Numbered from the stretch's first letter, positions 7,896 to 17,459 are shown. The stretch is DNA of 64,000 nucleotides from Nitrosomonas sp. Is35 (GCF_033063295.1 NZ_JAWJZH010000001.1:744001-808000); one strand, 5' to 3'. The notes: a model not told the origin generated them from the letters alone. A program made the numbers and translations.

Positions 7896-9197
7896 CTACC
7901 CTACGGCTCGTTGGTACGCTTGCAAGCAGCGTTCGCGCGCGAACGTGTGATCAACGATCGGTGCAGGATAATTTAAGGTATGCCAATCGCTCACCCAAGT
8001 TTGAATATACGCGAACTGTTTGTCGAATTTTTCCGTTTGCGCGCTCGGATTAAAAATCCTGAAGTAGGGCGCGGCATCAACCCCGCAACCTGCTACCCAC
8101 TGCCAGTTGCCGACATTGCTCGCCATTTCATAGTCCAGCAATTTTTGCGCGAAATACGCCTCGCCCCAGCGCCAGTCGATGAGCAGGTGTTTGCATAAGA
8201 AACTGGCGGTAATCATTCTCACGCGATTGTGCATGGTGCCGGTTGCATTGAGTTCGCGCATACCGGCATCGACTAGCGGATAACCGGTGGTTCCTTCGCA
8301 CCAGCGCTGGAATTCCGCCGCATCGTTGCGCCATTGAATACGATCGTACTGCGGCTTGAAGCTGCGTTGTGGCGTATGCGGAAAATGCCACAGAATCTGA
8401 CTGAAAAACTCACGCCAGATCAATTCATTGCAGAAAATATCGCTACGGCTGAATGCATGCTGGAATATTTGCCGGATGCTGACCGTGCCGAAGCGCAGGT
8501 GCGGCCCCAGCAACGATGTGGCAGCTAGCGCCGGAAAATCGCGGTCGCGCGCGTAGTGCTGCAACATGTCGTGCTCCAACCGGTAAGCAGGGATGGCCAT
8601 GGCCGAGCGGGTAAAGCCGATATCCGCTAATGACACGTCCGGCAGTGCTACATGTTTGATCAAATTGACCAATTTGGCCGTGGTCGCGTAAGGTGTCAAC
8701 ATCGTCTGGCTGTGCACCTTTCTCCATTTGCGCATGTACGGGGTGTATACCGTATACGCGCCGCCGCCATCCTTGCTGATCTCGTCTTTTTCAAACAGCA
8801 CATGGTCTTTGTAGGTGCGAAACGCTACCCGCTGTGCTTCCAGCCATTGGCGCACAGCCTCGTCCCGTTCACGGGCGTACGGCTCGTAGTCATGGTTGGT
8901 GTAAACCGCGGCAACCGGATATGAACGCAGAATTTGCGCGAAAACTTCCAGTGGTTTGCCGTGATAGAGCGCGAGCGAACTGGCATGCTTTACTTCAAGC
9001 TCGGTACGCAAAGCTTGCAAAGTGTCGTGAATGAACGTGACGCGGGCATCGTCCTGCGGTAATCCGGCCAGAATGGCCGGGTCGAAAATGAAAATGGGTA
9101 AAACCGGGCGTCCCGATGCCAGAGCATGCGAAAGTCCGGCGTTATCGTCCAGACGCAAATCGCGCCGGAACCAAAAAACTGCAAGCGGGGTTGTCAT
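7896..9197 (-). CDS. phrB: Deoxyribodipyrimidine photolyase
   Basis: A 433-residue DNA photolyase, slightly shorter than the E. coli enzyme. The N-terminal antenna domain begins AVFWFRRDLRLDDNAGL, the hallmark of class I photolyases and cryptochromes. The C-terminal FAD domain includes GPHLRFGTVSIRQI, LIWREFFSQIL, GYPLVDAGMRELNATGTMHN and ASNVGNWQWVAGCG, in the usual order, so flavin and substrate pockets look intact. Family members use light to split cyclobutane pyrimidine dimers. It is 26 nt downstream of the epimerase gene on the same strand, a pairing that suggests joint transcription. Confidence 0.93.
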   Translation of the reverse strand: MTTPLAVFWFRRDLRLDDNAGLSHALASGRPVLPIFIFDPAILAGLPQDDARVTFIHDTLQALRTELEVKHASSLALYHGKPLEVFAQILRSYPVAAVYTNHDYEPYARERDEAVRQWLEAQRVAFRTYKDHVLFEKDEISKDGGGAYTVYTPYMRKWRKVHSQTMLTPYATTAKLVNLIKHVALPDVSLADIGFTRSAMAIPAYRLEHDMLQHYARDRDFPALAATSLLGPHLRFGTVSIRQIFQHAFSRSDIFCNELIWREFFSQILWHFPHTPQRSFKPQYDRIQWRNDAAEFQRWCEGTTGYPLVDAGMRELNATGTMHNRVRMITASFLCKHLLIDWRWGEAYFAQKLLDYEMASNVGNWQWVAGCGVDAAPYFRIFNPSAQTEKFDKQFAYIQTWVSDWHTLNYPAPIVDHTFARERCLQAYQRAVG

Positions 9198-9223
9198 GGT
9201 ATTGTTCTGCCGGACCGGAAAAT

Positions 9224-10132
9224 TCAGTGATGGTTAAATAAATCCGCCAATGCCGCCGGTAAATGATCGAATTTGAATTGAAAGCCGTATTCTCCCAGCA
9301 ATCTTTTGGGCGCGATGTGATAACTGTTCAAAGCCAGCGCGGCAGCTTCGCCTAATGCCAGTTTCAGGATAAATGCCGGGGTAGGGAAGAATGCGGGCCG
9401 GTGCAATACGTCTCCAAACGCCGTTGCAAACTCACGGTAGCGCACCGGATGCGGTGACACGGCATTGACCGGGCCCCGGTAGCGGGTATCCAGTGCAGCA
9501 TTGCAGTAGATCGAAACAATGTCCTCGAGATGTATCCATGGCAGCCACTGCTGGCCGTTGCCAACCGGTCCGCCCAAGCCCAATTTGAAAACCGGCAGCA
9601 ATTTTTTCAGCATGCCGCCGTGACCGAGTACCACGCCGGTGCGAATGCTGACCCGGCGTACGCCCCTGCTTTCGATTCTTGCCGCTTCCTGTTCCCAATC
9701 GTGGCAAATGGTCTGCATAAAACTGAGCTGCTCAGGAACGGTATACGATTCATCATAGAGATCATCGCCAACACCCGGATAAATGCCGATGGCGGAGCCG
9801 CAGACAAAGGCCTGCAAACTATCCGGCGCAGCCGCGACCAATTTTCTCGTGCTGAGGATGCGCGAGGCATAAATCTCATGTTTGCGTGCTTTTGTCCAAC
9901 GGCCTTCACCCAGATTCTCGCCCATCAGATTGATGATGATCTGGCAATCGTGCAGCGCTTCGGCGGGTACATCTTGCGTCGCATAATCCCACTCAAATGC
10001 GGGCACATTCAGCAGTTCGCTTGCCTTGCTGCAGTTGCGGCTCAGTACCGTTATGGTGTGTTGATCCTGCTGTAAACGCTGTACCAAATGGCGGCCGATA
10101 AACCCGGTTGCGCCGGTGATCAATATGTTCAT
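9224..10132 (-). CDS. TIGR01777/SDR39U1 family NAD-dependent epimerase-like protein
   Basis: A 302-residue short-chain dehydrogenase-like protein. The N-terminal NAD(P) motif is ITGATGFIGRHLVQRL, and the family region around IGIYPGVGDDLYDE is present, followed by the C-terminal DUF1731-like part ending LLGEYGFQFKFDHLPAAL. Members (YfcH, SDR39U1) are widespread but their substrate is not settled. It is the first gene of a probable two-gene unit with photolyase. Confidence 0.87.
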   Translation of the reverse strand: MNILITGATGFIGRHLVQRLQQDQHTITVLSRNCSKASELLNVPAFEWDYATQDVPAEALHDCQIIINLMGENLGEGRWTKARKHEIYASRILSTRKLVAAAPDSLQAFVCGSAIGIYPGVGDDLYDESYTVPEQLSFMQTICHDWEQEAARIESRGVRRVSIRTGVVLGHGGMLKKLLPVFKLGLGGPVGNGQQWLPWIHLEDIVSIYCNAALDTRYRGPVNAVSPHPVRYREFATAFGDVLHRPAFFPTPAFILKLALGEAAALALNSYHIAPKRLLGEYGFQFKFDHLPAALADLFNHH

Positions 10133-10536
10133 TGTGCCATGCTCATGGGCAGATTAAAGATGAGCTCAGGATACACTCATTCCGGGGTTTTTTCAGTCCG
10201 CCGGTGCATTGAAACTGGTGGAAGGTTCTTACAATTAAAACAACTTTTGTCTGGAGTATCTGAGTGAGATGGCAAGGTATGCGGAGATGATGTATGACCA
10301 TAGTTCATTGGTTTTACAAGAGATATTGTTTGGCATGATATCAATTGCAAGTAATTTTTATAGTGATGATTGGCGTGATTAGACGGGTTTGCAAGGCTTA
10401 GAAGTGTGTCAGTTAACTTTCAACTGCATTTAAAAGAGGCTGTGATGTTGAAAAAAACAATCGGGTGAAATTGATAGTGAACCATCGCAACTCATCAGAT
10501 ATTATTAATGCTGGTAGTCTAAAACCCGGAAAATAT
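10133..10536 (+). other. AT-rich region upstream of the DUF262 gene, short ORFs only
   Basis: Base composition falls markedly after 10220. A 37-residue open frame at 10269-10382 (MARYAEMMYDHSSL...) and an 8-codon frame at 10444-10467 preceded by AGAGG are visible. The latter could be a leader peptide for the DUF262 gene. Neither can be confirmed as coding. The drop in G+C suggests the left edge of an acquired segment. Confidence 0.3.
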
Positions 10537-12303
10537 ATGAGCGAACTCAAAACATGTTTTAAACGCGTTGATTATGACCTTGCAGGTTTATTGCATTACA
10601 TAGACATAGGCGACATCGGTTTGCCAGACATCCAGCGTCCTTTTGTATGGTCCAATGCTAAAGTCCGTGATTTATTTGACTCGATGTATAGAGGTTTTCC
10701 AGTTGGCTATTTGCTGTTTTGGGCAAACCAAGCAGTGCAAGGTGTTAAGCAGATTGGCACGGGTGATAAAGCGCACCATGTACCGTCATTGCTTATTGTG
10801 GATGGCCAGCAACGTCTTACCTCGCTTTATGCGGTATTTCGTGGCAAAACGGTACTCGATGAAGATTACCAGGAACGGCGGATTGAAGTAGCTTTCCGTC
10901 CGCGTGATAGTAAATTTGATGTTGCTGATGCCGCCATTCGTCGCGATCCAGAGTGGATTGCAAATATTTCTGAAATCTGGTCATCAGGAAAATCGAGCAG
11001 GAAGCTGATCAATGATTTTATTCATCGGCTATCCAAAAAAACCCCCCTGACCGAAGACGAAGAAGAGGCAATATCACATAATCTTGACCGCTTGTTTGAT
11101 TTGCAAAAGTTTCCTTTTACAGCTTTGGAAATAGCTCCATCTGTGGATGAAGAGCAAGTCGCAGATATTTTTGTGCGCATCAATAGTGAAGGTGTGAAGC
11201 TAAAACAGGCAGACTTTATTCTGACATTGTTATCTGTTTTCTGGGATGAAGGACGCAAGGCACTTGAAGATTTTTGTCGCCAATCTCGCAAAGTGCCAAG
11301 TCAGGGTAGCGGAGCTTCGCCGTTCAACTATTTTATACAGCCAGACCCAGATCAATTGCTCAGGGTATCTGTCGCTCTTGGCTTCGGGCGTGGGCGGCTA
11401 AAGAGTGTTTATCAGGTGTTACGTGGTAAGAACATGGATACCGGCGAGTTTTCAGCCGAAAGACGCGAATCTCAGTTCAAAGTGTTACAAGCGGCGCAAA
11501 CGGAAGTATTGAATGTAACGAGCTGGCATCAGTTTCTCAGCAGTCTTGTGGGTGCCGGTTTTCGTGGCGGAGAAATGATCTCTTCGCAAAGTGCGCTGCT
11601 CTACGCTTATGCTTTTTACTTGATAGGTAGAAATCGTTTTAATGTTGTCGAACATGTATTGCAACGTCTAATTGGTCGCTGGTTTTTCTTCAGCGCTCTG
11701 ACCGGGCGATATAGTAGTTCGCCAGAAACAGTAATGGATGGTGACTTGAACCGTGTGCTTGTAGTGACGAATGGTGATCTTTTCACCAAGATGCTGGAAG
11801 ATATTATGGCTTCGGAGCTGACAAATGATTTCTGGGGAATAACGCTGCCCGCTAATTTGGAAAGTTCATCAGCTAGGAACCCTGAATTGTTTGCCTATAT
11901 CGCTGCTCAAAACAAACTGTCTGCACCTGTTCTTTTCTCGCATAAAAAAGTGCCGGAGTTGCTTGATCCATCGTTAAAGTCAAATAAAAAGCCATTAGAG
12001 CGTCATCATCTTTTTCCGAAAGCTTGGCTTGCAGGGCAAGGTATCGATGATCTGAAAATTATCAATCAGCAGGCTAATTTCGCCCTCATTGAATGGCCGG
12101 ACAATATAGACATAAGCGATACAGCTCCAGCAGAGTATGTACCGAAAATTCGATCCCGTTTCACTGATGAAGCATGGAAGTCGATGCACGAGTATCATGC
12201 ACTACCGAAGGATTGGGAGACTTTGTCGTATCAGGATTTCCTTCAACAACGGCGGAAACTCATGGCTGCGATTATTCGATGTGGTTTTGATTCACTGAAA
12301 TAA
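10537..12303 (+). CDS. DUF262 / HNH (GmrSD-like) protein, probable defence nuclease
   Basis: A 588-residue protein. The N-terminal DUF262 (ParB/GmrS-like) domain contains LPDIQRPFVWSNAKVRDLFD and IVDGQQRLTSLYA with DGQQR at 89-93, the likely NTP-binding motif. The C-terminus has RHHLFPKAWL with His490 and His491, followed by QQANFALI, as in DUF1524/HNH nucleases. This combination is found in GmrSD-type type IV restriction enzymes that cut modified phage DNA and in related standalone systems. The ATG at 10537 is preferred; a GTG at 10465 would add 24 residues that do not resemble the family. G+C is lower than in the flanking housekeeping genes, which suggests transfer. No methyltransferase is nearby, consistent with type IV. 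Confidence 0.82.
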   Translation: MSELKTCFKRVDYDLAGLLHYIDIGDIGLPDIQRPFVWSNAKVRDLFDSMYRGFPVGYLLFWANQAVQGVKQIGTGDKAHHVPSLLIVDGQQRLTSLYAVFRGKTVLDEDYQERRIEVAFRPRDSKFDVADAAIRRDPEWIANISEIWSSGKSSRKLINDFIHRLSKKTPLTEDEEEAISHNLDRLFDLQKFPFTALEIAPSVDEEQVADIFVRINSEGVKLKQADFILTLLSVFWDEGRKALEDFCRQSRKVPSQGSGASPFNYFIQPDPDQLLRVSVALGFGRGRLKSVYQVLRGKNMDTGEFSAERRESQFKVLQAAQTEVLNVTSWHQFLSSLVGAGFRGGEMISSQSALLYAYAFYLIGRNRFNVVEHVLQRLIGRWFFFSALTGRYSSSPETVMDGDLNRVLVVTNGDLFTKMLEDIMASELTNDFWGITLPANLESSSARNPELFAYIAAQNKLSAPVLFSHKKVPELLDPSLKSNKKPLERHHLFPKAWLAGQGIDDLKIINQQANFALIEWPDNIDISDTAPAEYVPKIRSRFTDEAWKSMHEYHALPKDWETLSYQDFLQQRRKLMAAIIRCGFDSLK

Positions 12304-12428
12304 TCATTACGAGCAAAAAGAAGGCAGCTATAGAATTGCGAATCCGCTAAAAGTAATGAGCACTCTACGAGATCACAAGATTAAAAAATACATACTCAAT
12401 TCGCGCCCTGCCTCATGCTGCCCAAAAC

Positions 12429-12458
12429 TAAAGTAACCGGACCTCCTCTGTTACTTTA
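12429..12458. repeat. 9 bp inverted repeat downstream of the DUF262 gene
   Basis: TAAAGTAAC (12429-12437) and GTTACTTTA (12450-12458) pair perfectly around a 12 nt loop. It may end the DUF262 transcript or be part of the cobS leader; the T-tract is poor. Confidence 0.35.
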
Positions 12459-12572
12459 TTAACATGCAGGTTTGTCAGAAAAAATGACTTGATATAATGT
12501 GGTGTGGCTTGGATTCTGTTCCCTGATGCAGTCACTAGCGAAAAAAACCGGTTGCCGCTACACTCAACTCCC

Positions 12573-13364
12573 ATGACGATCCCGTCGCACACTCCTTCTC
12601 CGAATCGCCCTTTTCTCCAGCAGGAATGGCGCAGCTTTTTACTCGCGATCGGTTTCTTTACGCGCATTCCAGTCCCCGATTTGCCGGATTTTCAAGAACA
12701 AGAGCTGAATCTGGCGGCCAAGTATTTTCCTCTGGTGGGCATCATGGTGGGGGCTTTTGCCGCCCTGGTGTACATGCTTGCCAGTACAGTGTTGCCGCAG
12801 GACATTGCCGTGCTGCTCAGCATGGTTGCCACTTTACTGCTCACCGGCGCTTTCCACGAAGATGGCTTGACGGATGCAATCGATGGTCTGGGGGGTGGCT
12901 GGGAAAAGGAACAAGTGTTGCATATCATGCAAGATTCCCGGATTGGCAGCTATGGTGCGGTGAGTATTGTCATGGCGCTGTTGTTAAAATTTACCGCGCT
13001 GACGCATTTTTCGCCGCTGCTGATACCGGCTGTGCTGATTGCAGGCCATGGTGTGAGCCGTTTTTGTGCGGTGTTGGTGATGGCGACGCAACGCTATGTG
13101 AAATACGCTGGCAAATCCAAACCGCTTGCGACCGTAATGCCGCCTACCCATCTGTGTATTGCCGCTTTATTCGGTTTATTGCCGCTGTTTTGGTTGGATT
13201 ACTCCTGGTATTTGGGCTTAGTGCCGGTAGTGGCTGTCTGGGTATGGTTTAGCCTCGTGATAAAAAAGCGCATCGGCGGCTATACTGGCGATTGTTTGGG
13301 CGCGATGCAGCAGCTCACTGAAATCGCTTTTTATCTGGGCGTGTTGGCCTGTACGGCTATTTAA
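12573..13364 (+). CDS. cobS: Adenosylcobinamide-GDP ribazoletransferase (cobalamin synthase)
   Basis: A 263-residue CobS (from the ATG at 12573). Sequence landmarks are FFTRIPVPDLPDF, LAAKYFPLVGIMVG, GAFHEDGLTDAIDGLGGG with the acidic residues that bind Mg2+, and DSRIGSYGAVSIV, all in usual order, with five to six membrane spans. The enzyme joins alpha-ribazole to adenosylcobinamide-GDP in the last steps of cobalamin assembly at the inner membrane. A GTG at 12504 would add 23 atypical residues. No other cob gene is adjacent, so it probably serves salvage or is part of a scattered pathway. The stop overlaps the zapE stop by 4 bp in convergent orientation. Confidence 0.92.
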   Translation: MTIPSHTPSPNRPFLQQEWRSFLLAIGFFTRIPVPDLPDFQEQELNLAAKYFPLVGIMVGAFAALVYMLASTVLPQDIAVLLSMVATLLLTGAFHEDGLTDAIDGLGGGWEKEQVLHIMQDSRIGSYGAVSIVMALLLKFTALTHFSPLLIPAVLIAGHGVSRFCAVLVMATQRYVKYAGKSKPLATVMPPTHLCIAALFGLLPLFWLDYSWYLGLVPVVAVWVWFSLVIKKRIGGYTGDCLGAMQQLTEIAFYLGVLACTAI

Positions 13365-14572
13365 CGTGTTGCATCAATGATTTTGCCGTGACCTCTGGTC
13401 AGATAATCTTCCGATTGCATTTCCGTCAAGCGTGAGACCGTGCGCTCAAACTCAAAACCGGCATCGCCATCGCTGTACAGCGAAGGCAGCGGCACGGCGG
13501 CGGAACAGAGGAATTTGACGCCATGTTCGTACAATGCATCGATAAAATGAATGAAGCGCCGGGCTTCATCGCTGTTTTCCTTGGTGAATTGCGGGATCGC
13601 GACCATGATGACGGTGTGATAGGCGCGGGCGATGGCGAGATAATCGGCGCTGCCGAGCGGATTTGCGCACAAGCGTTTAAACGAGAAAACGGCCACGCCG
13701 CGCGCCGCTTTCGATACAAACAAGCGGCGTCCCTGCACGATCAGTTCTTCGCTCGGCACCTTGGCGCGGTCCTCCACGCGGCGGTCGGTGAGGCGGAAGA
13801 ATGCCGCCGATAACTGCGCAGTGGTTGCCGCATTGATGGGGAAATAATAGGTTTCCGCGCCTTGCAAGCGGTTGTAGCGATAATCGACCGGTCCTTCGAG
13901 CGGAATAATATCCAGCCTCTCCTTGATCTGCTCGATAAAAGGCAGAAAGCGCTGGCGGTTCAAACCATTCTTGTACAGGTCATCGGGTAGGCGGTTGGAT
14001 GTTGCGACCACCACCACGCCCTGGGCGAACAATTCCTTGAACAGCCGCGTCAACACCATGGCATCGGCGATATCGGTGACTTGCAATTCGTCAAAGCACA
14101 AAAGTTGTGCTTCCTGGATGATTTTCCGCGCAATAAACGGCATGGGATCGTCATCGTTGGCGCGTCCGCCTTGCTGGATCTTTTCGCGTGCGGAAAGCTC
14201 GTGCCAGGCTTTGAGCCGTGCGTGAATATCCAGCATGAATTCGTGGAAATGCACGCGCCGCTTGGCTGTGACCGGCGCCACCGCATAAAACAGATCCATC
14301 AGCATCGATTTGCCGCGCCCGACACCGCCGTAGAGATAAATCCCTTTCGGCGCCGGTTTGCTGTTGTTTAGCCAGCCGAACAATACCGTCGATAAACGCG
14401 ATCTGGAGCGCTCGCCGCGCGTGTGTCCGGCCGGGAGATCGATCAATTCCCGGTACAGACGTTCGAGTGCGGCTACCGCATTGGCTTGACCGGCATCCGG
14501 CTTCAGCTCGCCCGCTTCGATCAGGGCATGGTATTCCGTTTCGGGGCCGTTTTTTTGTGATGCTTGTGACAT
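13361..14572 (-). CDS. zapE: Cell division protein ZapE (AFG1-like ATPase)
   Basis: A 403-residue AFG1/ZapE ATPase. The Walker A motif reads GGVGRGKSMLMDLFY, the Walker B region LLCFDELQVTDIADAMVL, and a sensor region VVATSNRLPDDLYKNGLNR follows, all diagnostic. In E. coli ZapE is tied to FtsZ ring function at late division. The ATG at 14570-14572 (MSQASQKNG) is chosen because the longer frame, starting at 14632, would run into the end of ampG. It lies 17 nt downstream of ampG on the same strand, followed by the convergent cobS. Confidence 0.9.
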   Translation of the reverse strand: MSQASQKNGPETEYHALIEAGELKPDAGQANAVAALERLYRELIDLPAGHTRGERSRSRLSTVLFGWLNNSKPAPKGIYLYGGVGRGKSMLMDLFYAVAPVTAKRRVHFHEFMLDIHARLKAWHELSAREKIQQGGRANDDDPMPFIARKIIQEAQLLCFDELQVTDIADAMVLTRLFKELFAQGVVVVATSNRLPDDLYKNGLNRQRFLPFIEQIKERLDIIPLEGPVDYRYNRLQGAETYYFPINAATTAQLSAAFFRLTDRRVEDRAKVPSEELIVQGRRLFVSKAARGVAVFSFKRLCANPLGSADYLAIARAYHTVIMVAIPQFTKENSDEARRFIHFIDALYEHGVKFLCSAAVPLPSLYSDGDAGFEFERTVSRLTEMQSEDYLTRGHGKIIDATR

Positions 14573-14589
14573 GGATGAATGATGGTGGT

Positions 14590-15966
14590 TTATTCGCTGG
14601 AATGGGCAAATGTTGCTTGTCCAGCCAGCCAAACCAGGATTAATACCGGCAGGCCCAATAGCGCAGTGGCGATGAAGAAGCTTTCGTAACCGTAAGCGTC
14701 GACGAATTGACCGCTGAAACCGGCGATGAACTTCGGCAACAGCAGCATCACCGAGCTGAATATCGCATATTGAGTCGCCGAATACGCTGAGTTGGTCAAG
14801 CCGGACAAGTAAGCGATAAAAGCACTGGAGGCGATACCGGCGGAAAGATTATCGGCCGAGATGGTAAACACCAGCCCGCTGACATCGTGGCCGCGCCCGG
14901 CTAGCCAGACAAACAGCAAATTGGTCGCGGCGGATAACACGGCACCGAGAAACAGTGTGCGCATGATGCCGATTTTTGCCGTCAGCACGCCGCCGATCGC
15001 GGCTCCGGCGATCGTCATGATCACGCCGTACACTTTGGAGATCGTGGCGACTTCGTCCTTGCTGTACCCCATATCGACGTAAAACGGATTGCTCATCACG
15101 CCCATGACGACATCGGAAATGCGGTAGATGGCGATCAATCCCAAAATCAACAAAGCCTGCCGTCCATGCCGCACGATAAAATCGCGGAATGGCGCGATCA
15201 GTGCGCCGTACAGCCACACCAGCAGATTGCCGATGCGTGCAGGCAATTGCCACTTCGCAATGGCTTGGCGGGCGATTTTCTCATTGTCGGAAAGCAACCG
15301 GCTGTACGGCACATCCGGTTCGCGGATGATCAGCGTCGTAATCATCCCGACCGCCATGCTGACCGCCATCACCAAATAAGCGAAGCGCCACGGCGCGTGG
15401 TCGTAAGTATCGGCCGTTGTATCAATCGCAGCGGCGATCCACAGCACACCGGCGGAAGCCAGAATCATCGCGATACGGTAACCGGCTTGATAAGTCGCTG
15501 CCATCGCGCCTTGTAATTCCACTGCGACGGCTTCGATGCGGTAGGCATCCAACGCGATGTCCTGAGTCGCCGAAGCAAACGCCACCGCGAGCGCGAAGAA
15601 AACTAAATGTGTCAGATTGGTGGCCGGGTCGGTCACGGCCATGCCCATCAGCGCGCAGGTAATGATGATTTGTGACAGCAACAGCCAGGCACGGCGGCGG
15701 CCCAGCCAGCGTGTCAGCAGCGGCAGCGACATGCGGTCGACCAGCGGCGACCATAGCCATTTAAAGCTGTACGCCAGGCCGATCCAGCTCAAATAGCCGA
15801 TGGTTGCGCGGTCGATGCCTGCTTCGCGCAGCCAGAACGACAACGTGCCCATGATCAGCAGCAGCGGCAGCCCGGCGGAAAATCCCAGCGACAGCATGCC
15901 AAGCACGCGCGGGTGCGTGTAAACCCGCAGCGCCTGCAACCAGCTGGACGGTGCCTGAGAAGTCAT
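14590..15966 (-). CDS. ampG: AmpG family muropeptide/MFS transporter
   Basis: A 458-residue major facilitator with about 12 membrane spans. The N-terminus LGMLSLGFSAGLPLLLIMGT and the loop LREAGIDRATIGYLSWIGLAYSFKWLWSPLVDR are characteristic of AmpG, followed by FASATQDIALDAYRIE. AmpG imports anhydromuropeptides released from the wall, feeding murein recycling and, in some species, beta-lactamase induction. The start overlaps the xthA stop by 4 bp, so xthA-ampG-zapE probably form one transcript. Two other murein-related genes occur about 8 kb away. Confidence 0.9.
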   Translation of the reverse strand: MTSQAPSSWLQALRVYTHPRVLGMLSLGFSAGLPLLLIMGTLSFWLREAGIDRATIGYLSWIGLAYSFKWLWSPLVDRMSLPLLTRWLGRRRAWLLLSQIIITCALMGMAVTDPATNLTHLVFFALAVAFASATQDIALDAYRIEAVAVELQGAMAATYQAGYRIAMILASAGVLWIAAAIDTTADTYDHAPWRFAYLVMAVSMAVGMITTLIIREPDVPYSRLLSDNEKIARQAIAKWQLPARIGNLLVWLYGALIAPFRDFIVRHGRQALLILGLIAIYRISDVVMGVMSNPFYVDMGYSKDEVATISKVYGVIMTIAGAAIGGVLTAKIGIMRTLFLGAVLSAATNLLFVWLAGRGHDVSGLVFTISADNLSAGIASSAFIAYLSGLTNSAYSATQYAIFSSVMLLLPKFIAGFSGQFVDAYGYESFFIATALLGLPVLILVWLAGQATFAHSSE

Positions 15967-16736
15967 AACAGGTGGTCGTAATCGACGATCAACGGCGCAT
16001 GATCGGAGAAGCGTTCGTCTTTGAAAATCGAGGTGCTACGGGCTGTTTGCGCGATGGCGGGTGTGGCGATCTGATAATCGATACGCCACCCGACGTTTTT
16101 CGCCCAAGATTGGCCACGATTCGACCACCAGGTGTACTGATCGGGTTCGGTGTTCAAGCGGCGGAATACATCGACAAAACCGATTTCATCGAACACATTC
16201 GTCAGCCAGGCTCGTTCTTCCGGCAGGAATCCGGAGTTTTTCTGATTCGAACGCCAGTTTTTCAAATCGATTTCCTTGTGCGCGATATTCCAGTCACCGC
16301 ACAAAATGATTTCCCGTCCGCTGGCCATCAGGCTTTGCAACACCGGAAGAAATTGCTCCAAGAAATAGAACTTTGCCGTTTGCCGATGCTCACCGCTGGA
16401 GCCGGACGGCAGATAAAGCGACACGATGCTCAGATTGCCGAAATCCGCTTGTAAAAAACGGCCTTCGGCGTCGATATCTGCAACGCCGATGCCTTCGACG
16501 ATGCGATCCGGTTTTTTGCGCGTATAAATGCCCACACCGCTATAGCCTTTCTGCTCGGCGCAATGAAAATAACCGCGATAATCGTCCGGCGCTTGCATCT
16601 CGGCGGAAAGATCGGGTAACTGCGCTTTCAATTCCTGCACGCACACCACATCCGCGGTTTGTTGGGCCAGCCAGGGGAAAAAGCCTTTTTTCGCCGCCGC
16701 GCGGATGCCATTGAGGTTAAGCGTTATAATTTGCAT
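15963..16736 (-). CDS. xthA: Exodeoxyribonuclease III
   Basis: A 257-residue exonuclease III of the EEP family. It starts MQIITLNLNGIRAAAKKGFF and continues with VVCVQELKAQ (metal-binding Glu), YLPSGSSGE, CGDWNIAHKEIDLKN and FSDHAPLIVDYDHLL, where the last Asp-His pair is catalytic. The enzyme cuts at abasic sites and degrades 3' ends during base-excision repair. The ATG at 16734-16736 is chosen over the one at 16793 because the family begins exactly there and the longer form would overlap pyrE. Divergent from pyrE with only 27 bp between the two starts. Confidence 0.93.
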   Translation of the reverse strand: MQIITLNLNGIRAAAKKGFFPWLAQQTADVVCVQELKAQLPDLSAEMQAPDDYRGYFHCAEQKGYSGVGIYTRKKPDRIVEGIGVADIDAEGRFLQADFGNLSIVSLYLPSGSSGEHRQTAKFYFLEQFLPVLQSLMASGREIILCGDWNIAHKEIDLKNWRSNQKNSGFLPEERAWLTNVFDEIGFVDVFRRLNTEPDQYTWWSNRGQSWAKNVGWRIDYQIATPAIAQTARSTSIFKDERFSDHAPLIVDYDHLL

Positions 16737-16763
16737 CTTTTTTATTTCGGGATGGTTAAGTGT

Positions 16764-17408
16764 ATGTCCGATTTCCGGCAAGCTTTCATTCAATTCGCCA
16801 TCGAGCGCAACGTGCTGTGTTTTGGCGAATTTAAAACCAAAGCGGGGCGCATGTCGCCGTATTTTTTTAACGCAGGGCTCTTCAACGATGGCGAAGCCTT
16901 ACGCAAACTCGGGCAATTTTACGCCAAAGCGATCGCCGATGCCGAGCTTCCGTTCGATACCCTGTTCGGTCCCGCTTATAAAGGTATCCCGTTGGTCAGC
17001 ACCATCGCTATCGCGCTGGCGGAAATGGGCAAGAACTATCCATTCTGTTTCAATCGCAAGGAAGCCAAGGATCATGGCGAAGGCGGCGTACTGGTCGGCG
17101 CCCCGATGCAAGGCCGTGTGCTGATCGTAGACGATGTGATTTCCGCCGGTACCTCGGTGCGCGAATCGGTCGAACTGATCAAAACTGCCAACGCAACACC
17201 CGGCGGCGTCGTGATCGCGCTCGACCGCATGGAGCGCGGTACCGGCGAGCTTTCTGCGGTGCAGGAAGTGCAGCAGAAGCACGGTCTGACGGTCACACCG
17301 ATCATCGATCTGGACGATCTGGTCGCTTATTTGCATCACCATCTGGAACTGGCGCAGCACTTGCAGGCGGTGCAACGCTACCGGGATCAGTACGGCGCGA
17401 ATTATTAA
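16764..17408 (+). CDS. pyrE: Orotate phosphoribosyltransferase
   Basis: A 214-residue PyrE. The PRPP-binding motif VLIVDDVISAGTSVRES is intact, the flexible-loop region around NRKEAKDHGEGG with its catalytic Lys is present, and the N-terminus DFRQAFIQFAIERNVLCFGE is typical. The enzyme converts orotate and PRPP to OMP in pyrimidine synthesis. The ATG at 16764 is favoured because the long upstream extension is antisense to xthA. A TATAAT at 16725-16730 is a candidate -10 element. Confidence 0.94.
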   Translation: MSDFRQAFIQFAIERNVLCFGEFKTKAGRMSPYFFNAGLFNDGEALRKLGQFYAKAIADAELPFDTLFGPAYKGIPLVSTIAIALAEMGKNYPFCFNRKEAKDHGEGGVLVGAPMQGRVLIVDDVISAGTSVRESVELIKTANATPGGVVIALDRMERGTGELSAVQEVQQKHGLTVTPIIDLDDLVAYLHHHLELAQHLQAVQRYRDQYGANY

Positions 17409-17430
17409 TTGCATTTTTCGCTACCAGGTT

Positions 17431-17459
17431 TGACTCTGCATTCTTCTTTCGCTACATTA
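17431..17459 (+). promoter_or_regulatory. Sigma-70 promoter of the PEP-CTERM gene
   Basis: TTGACT (17431-17436) and TACATT (17454-17459) are separated by exactly 17 nt, about 55 nt before the ATG at 17514. Confidence 0.5.

Noticed and set aside
10269..10382. 37-residue frame MARYAEMMYDHSS... before the DUF262 gene
   Set aside because: No ribosome site of quality and no recognisable similarity; mentioned only as part of the intergenic region.
12304..12572. Possible cobalamin riboswitch before cobS
   Set aside because: No B12-box-like conserved element was seen in the short leader; only a 9 bp inverted repeat is present.
13361..14632. Longer ZapE frame with 20 extra residues
   Set aside because: It would run into the end of ampG; the ATG at 14572 gives a normal family N-terminus and leaves a 17 nt gap.
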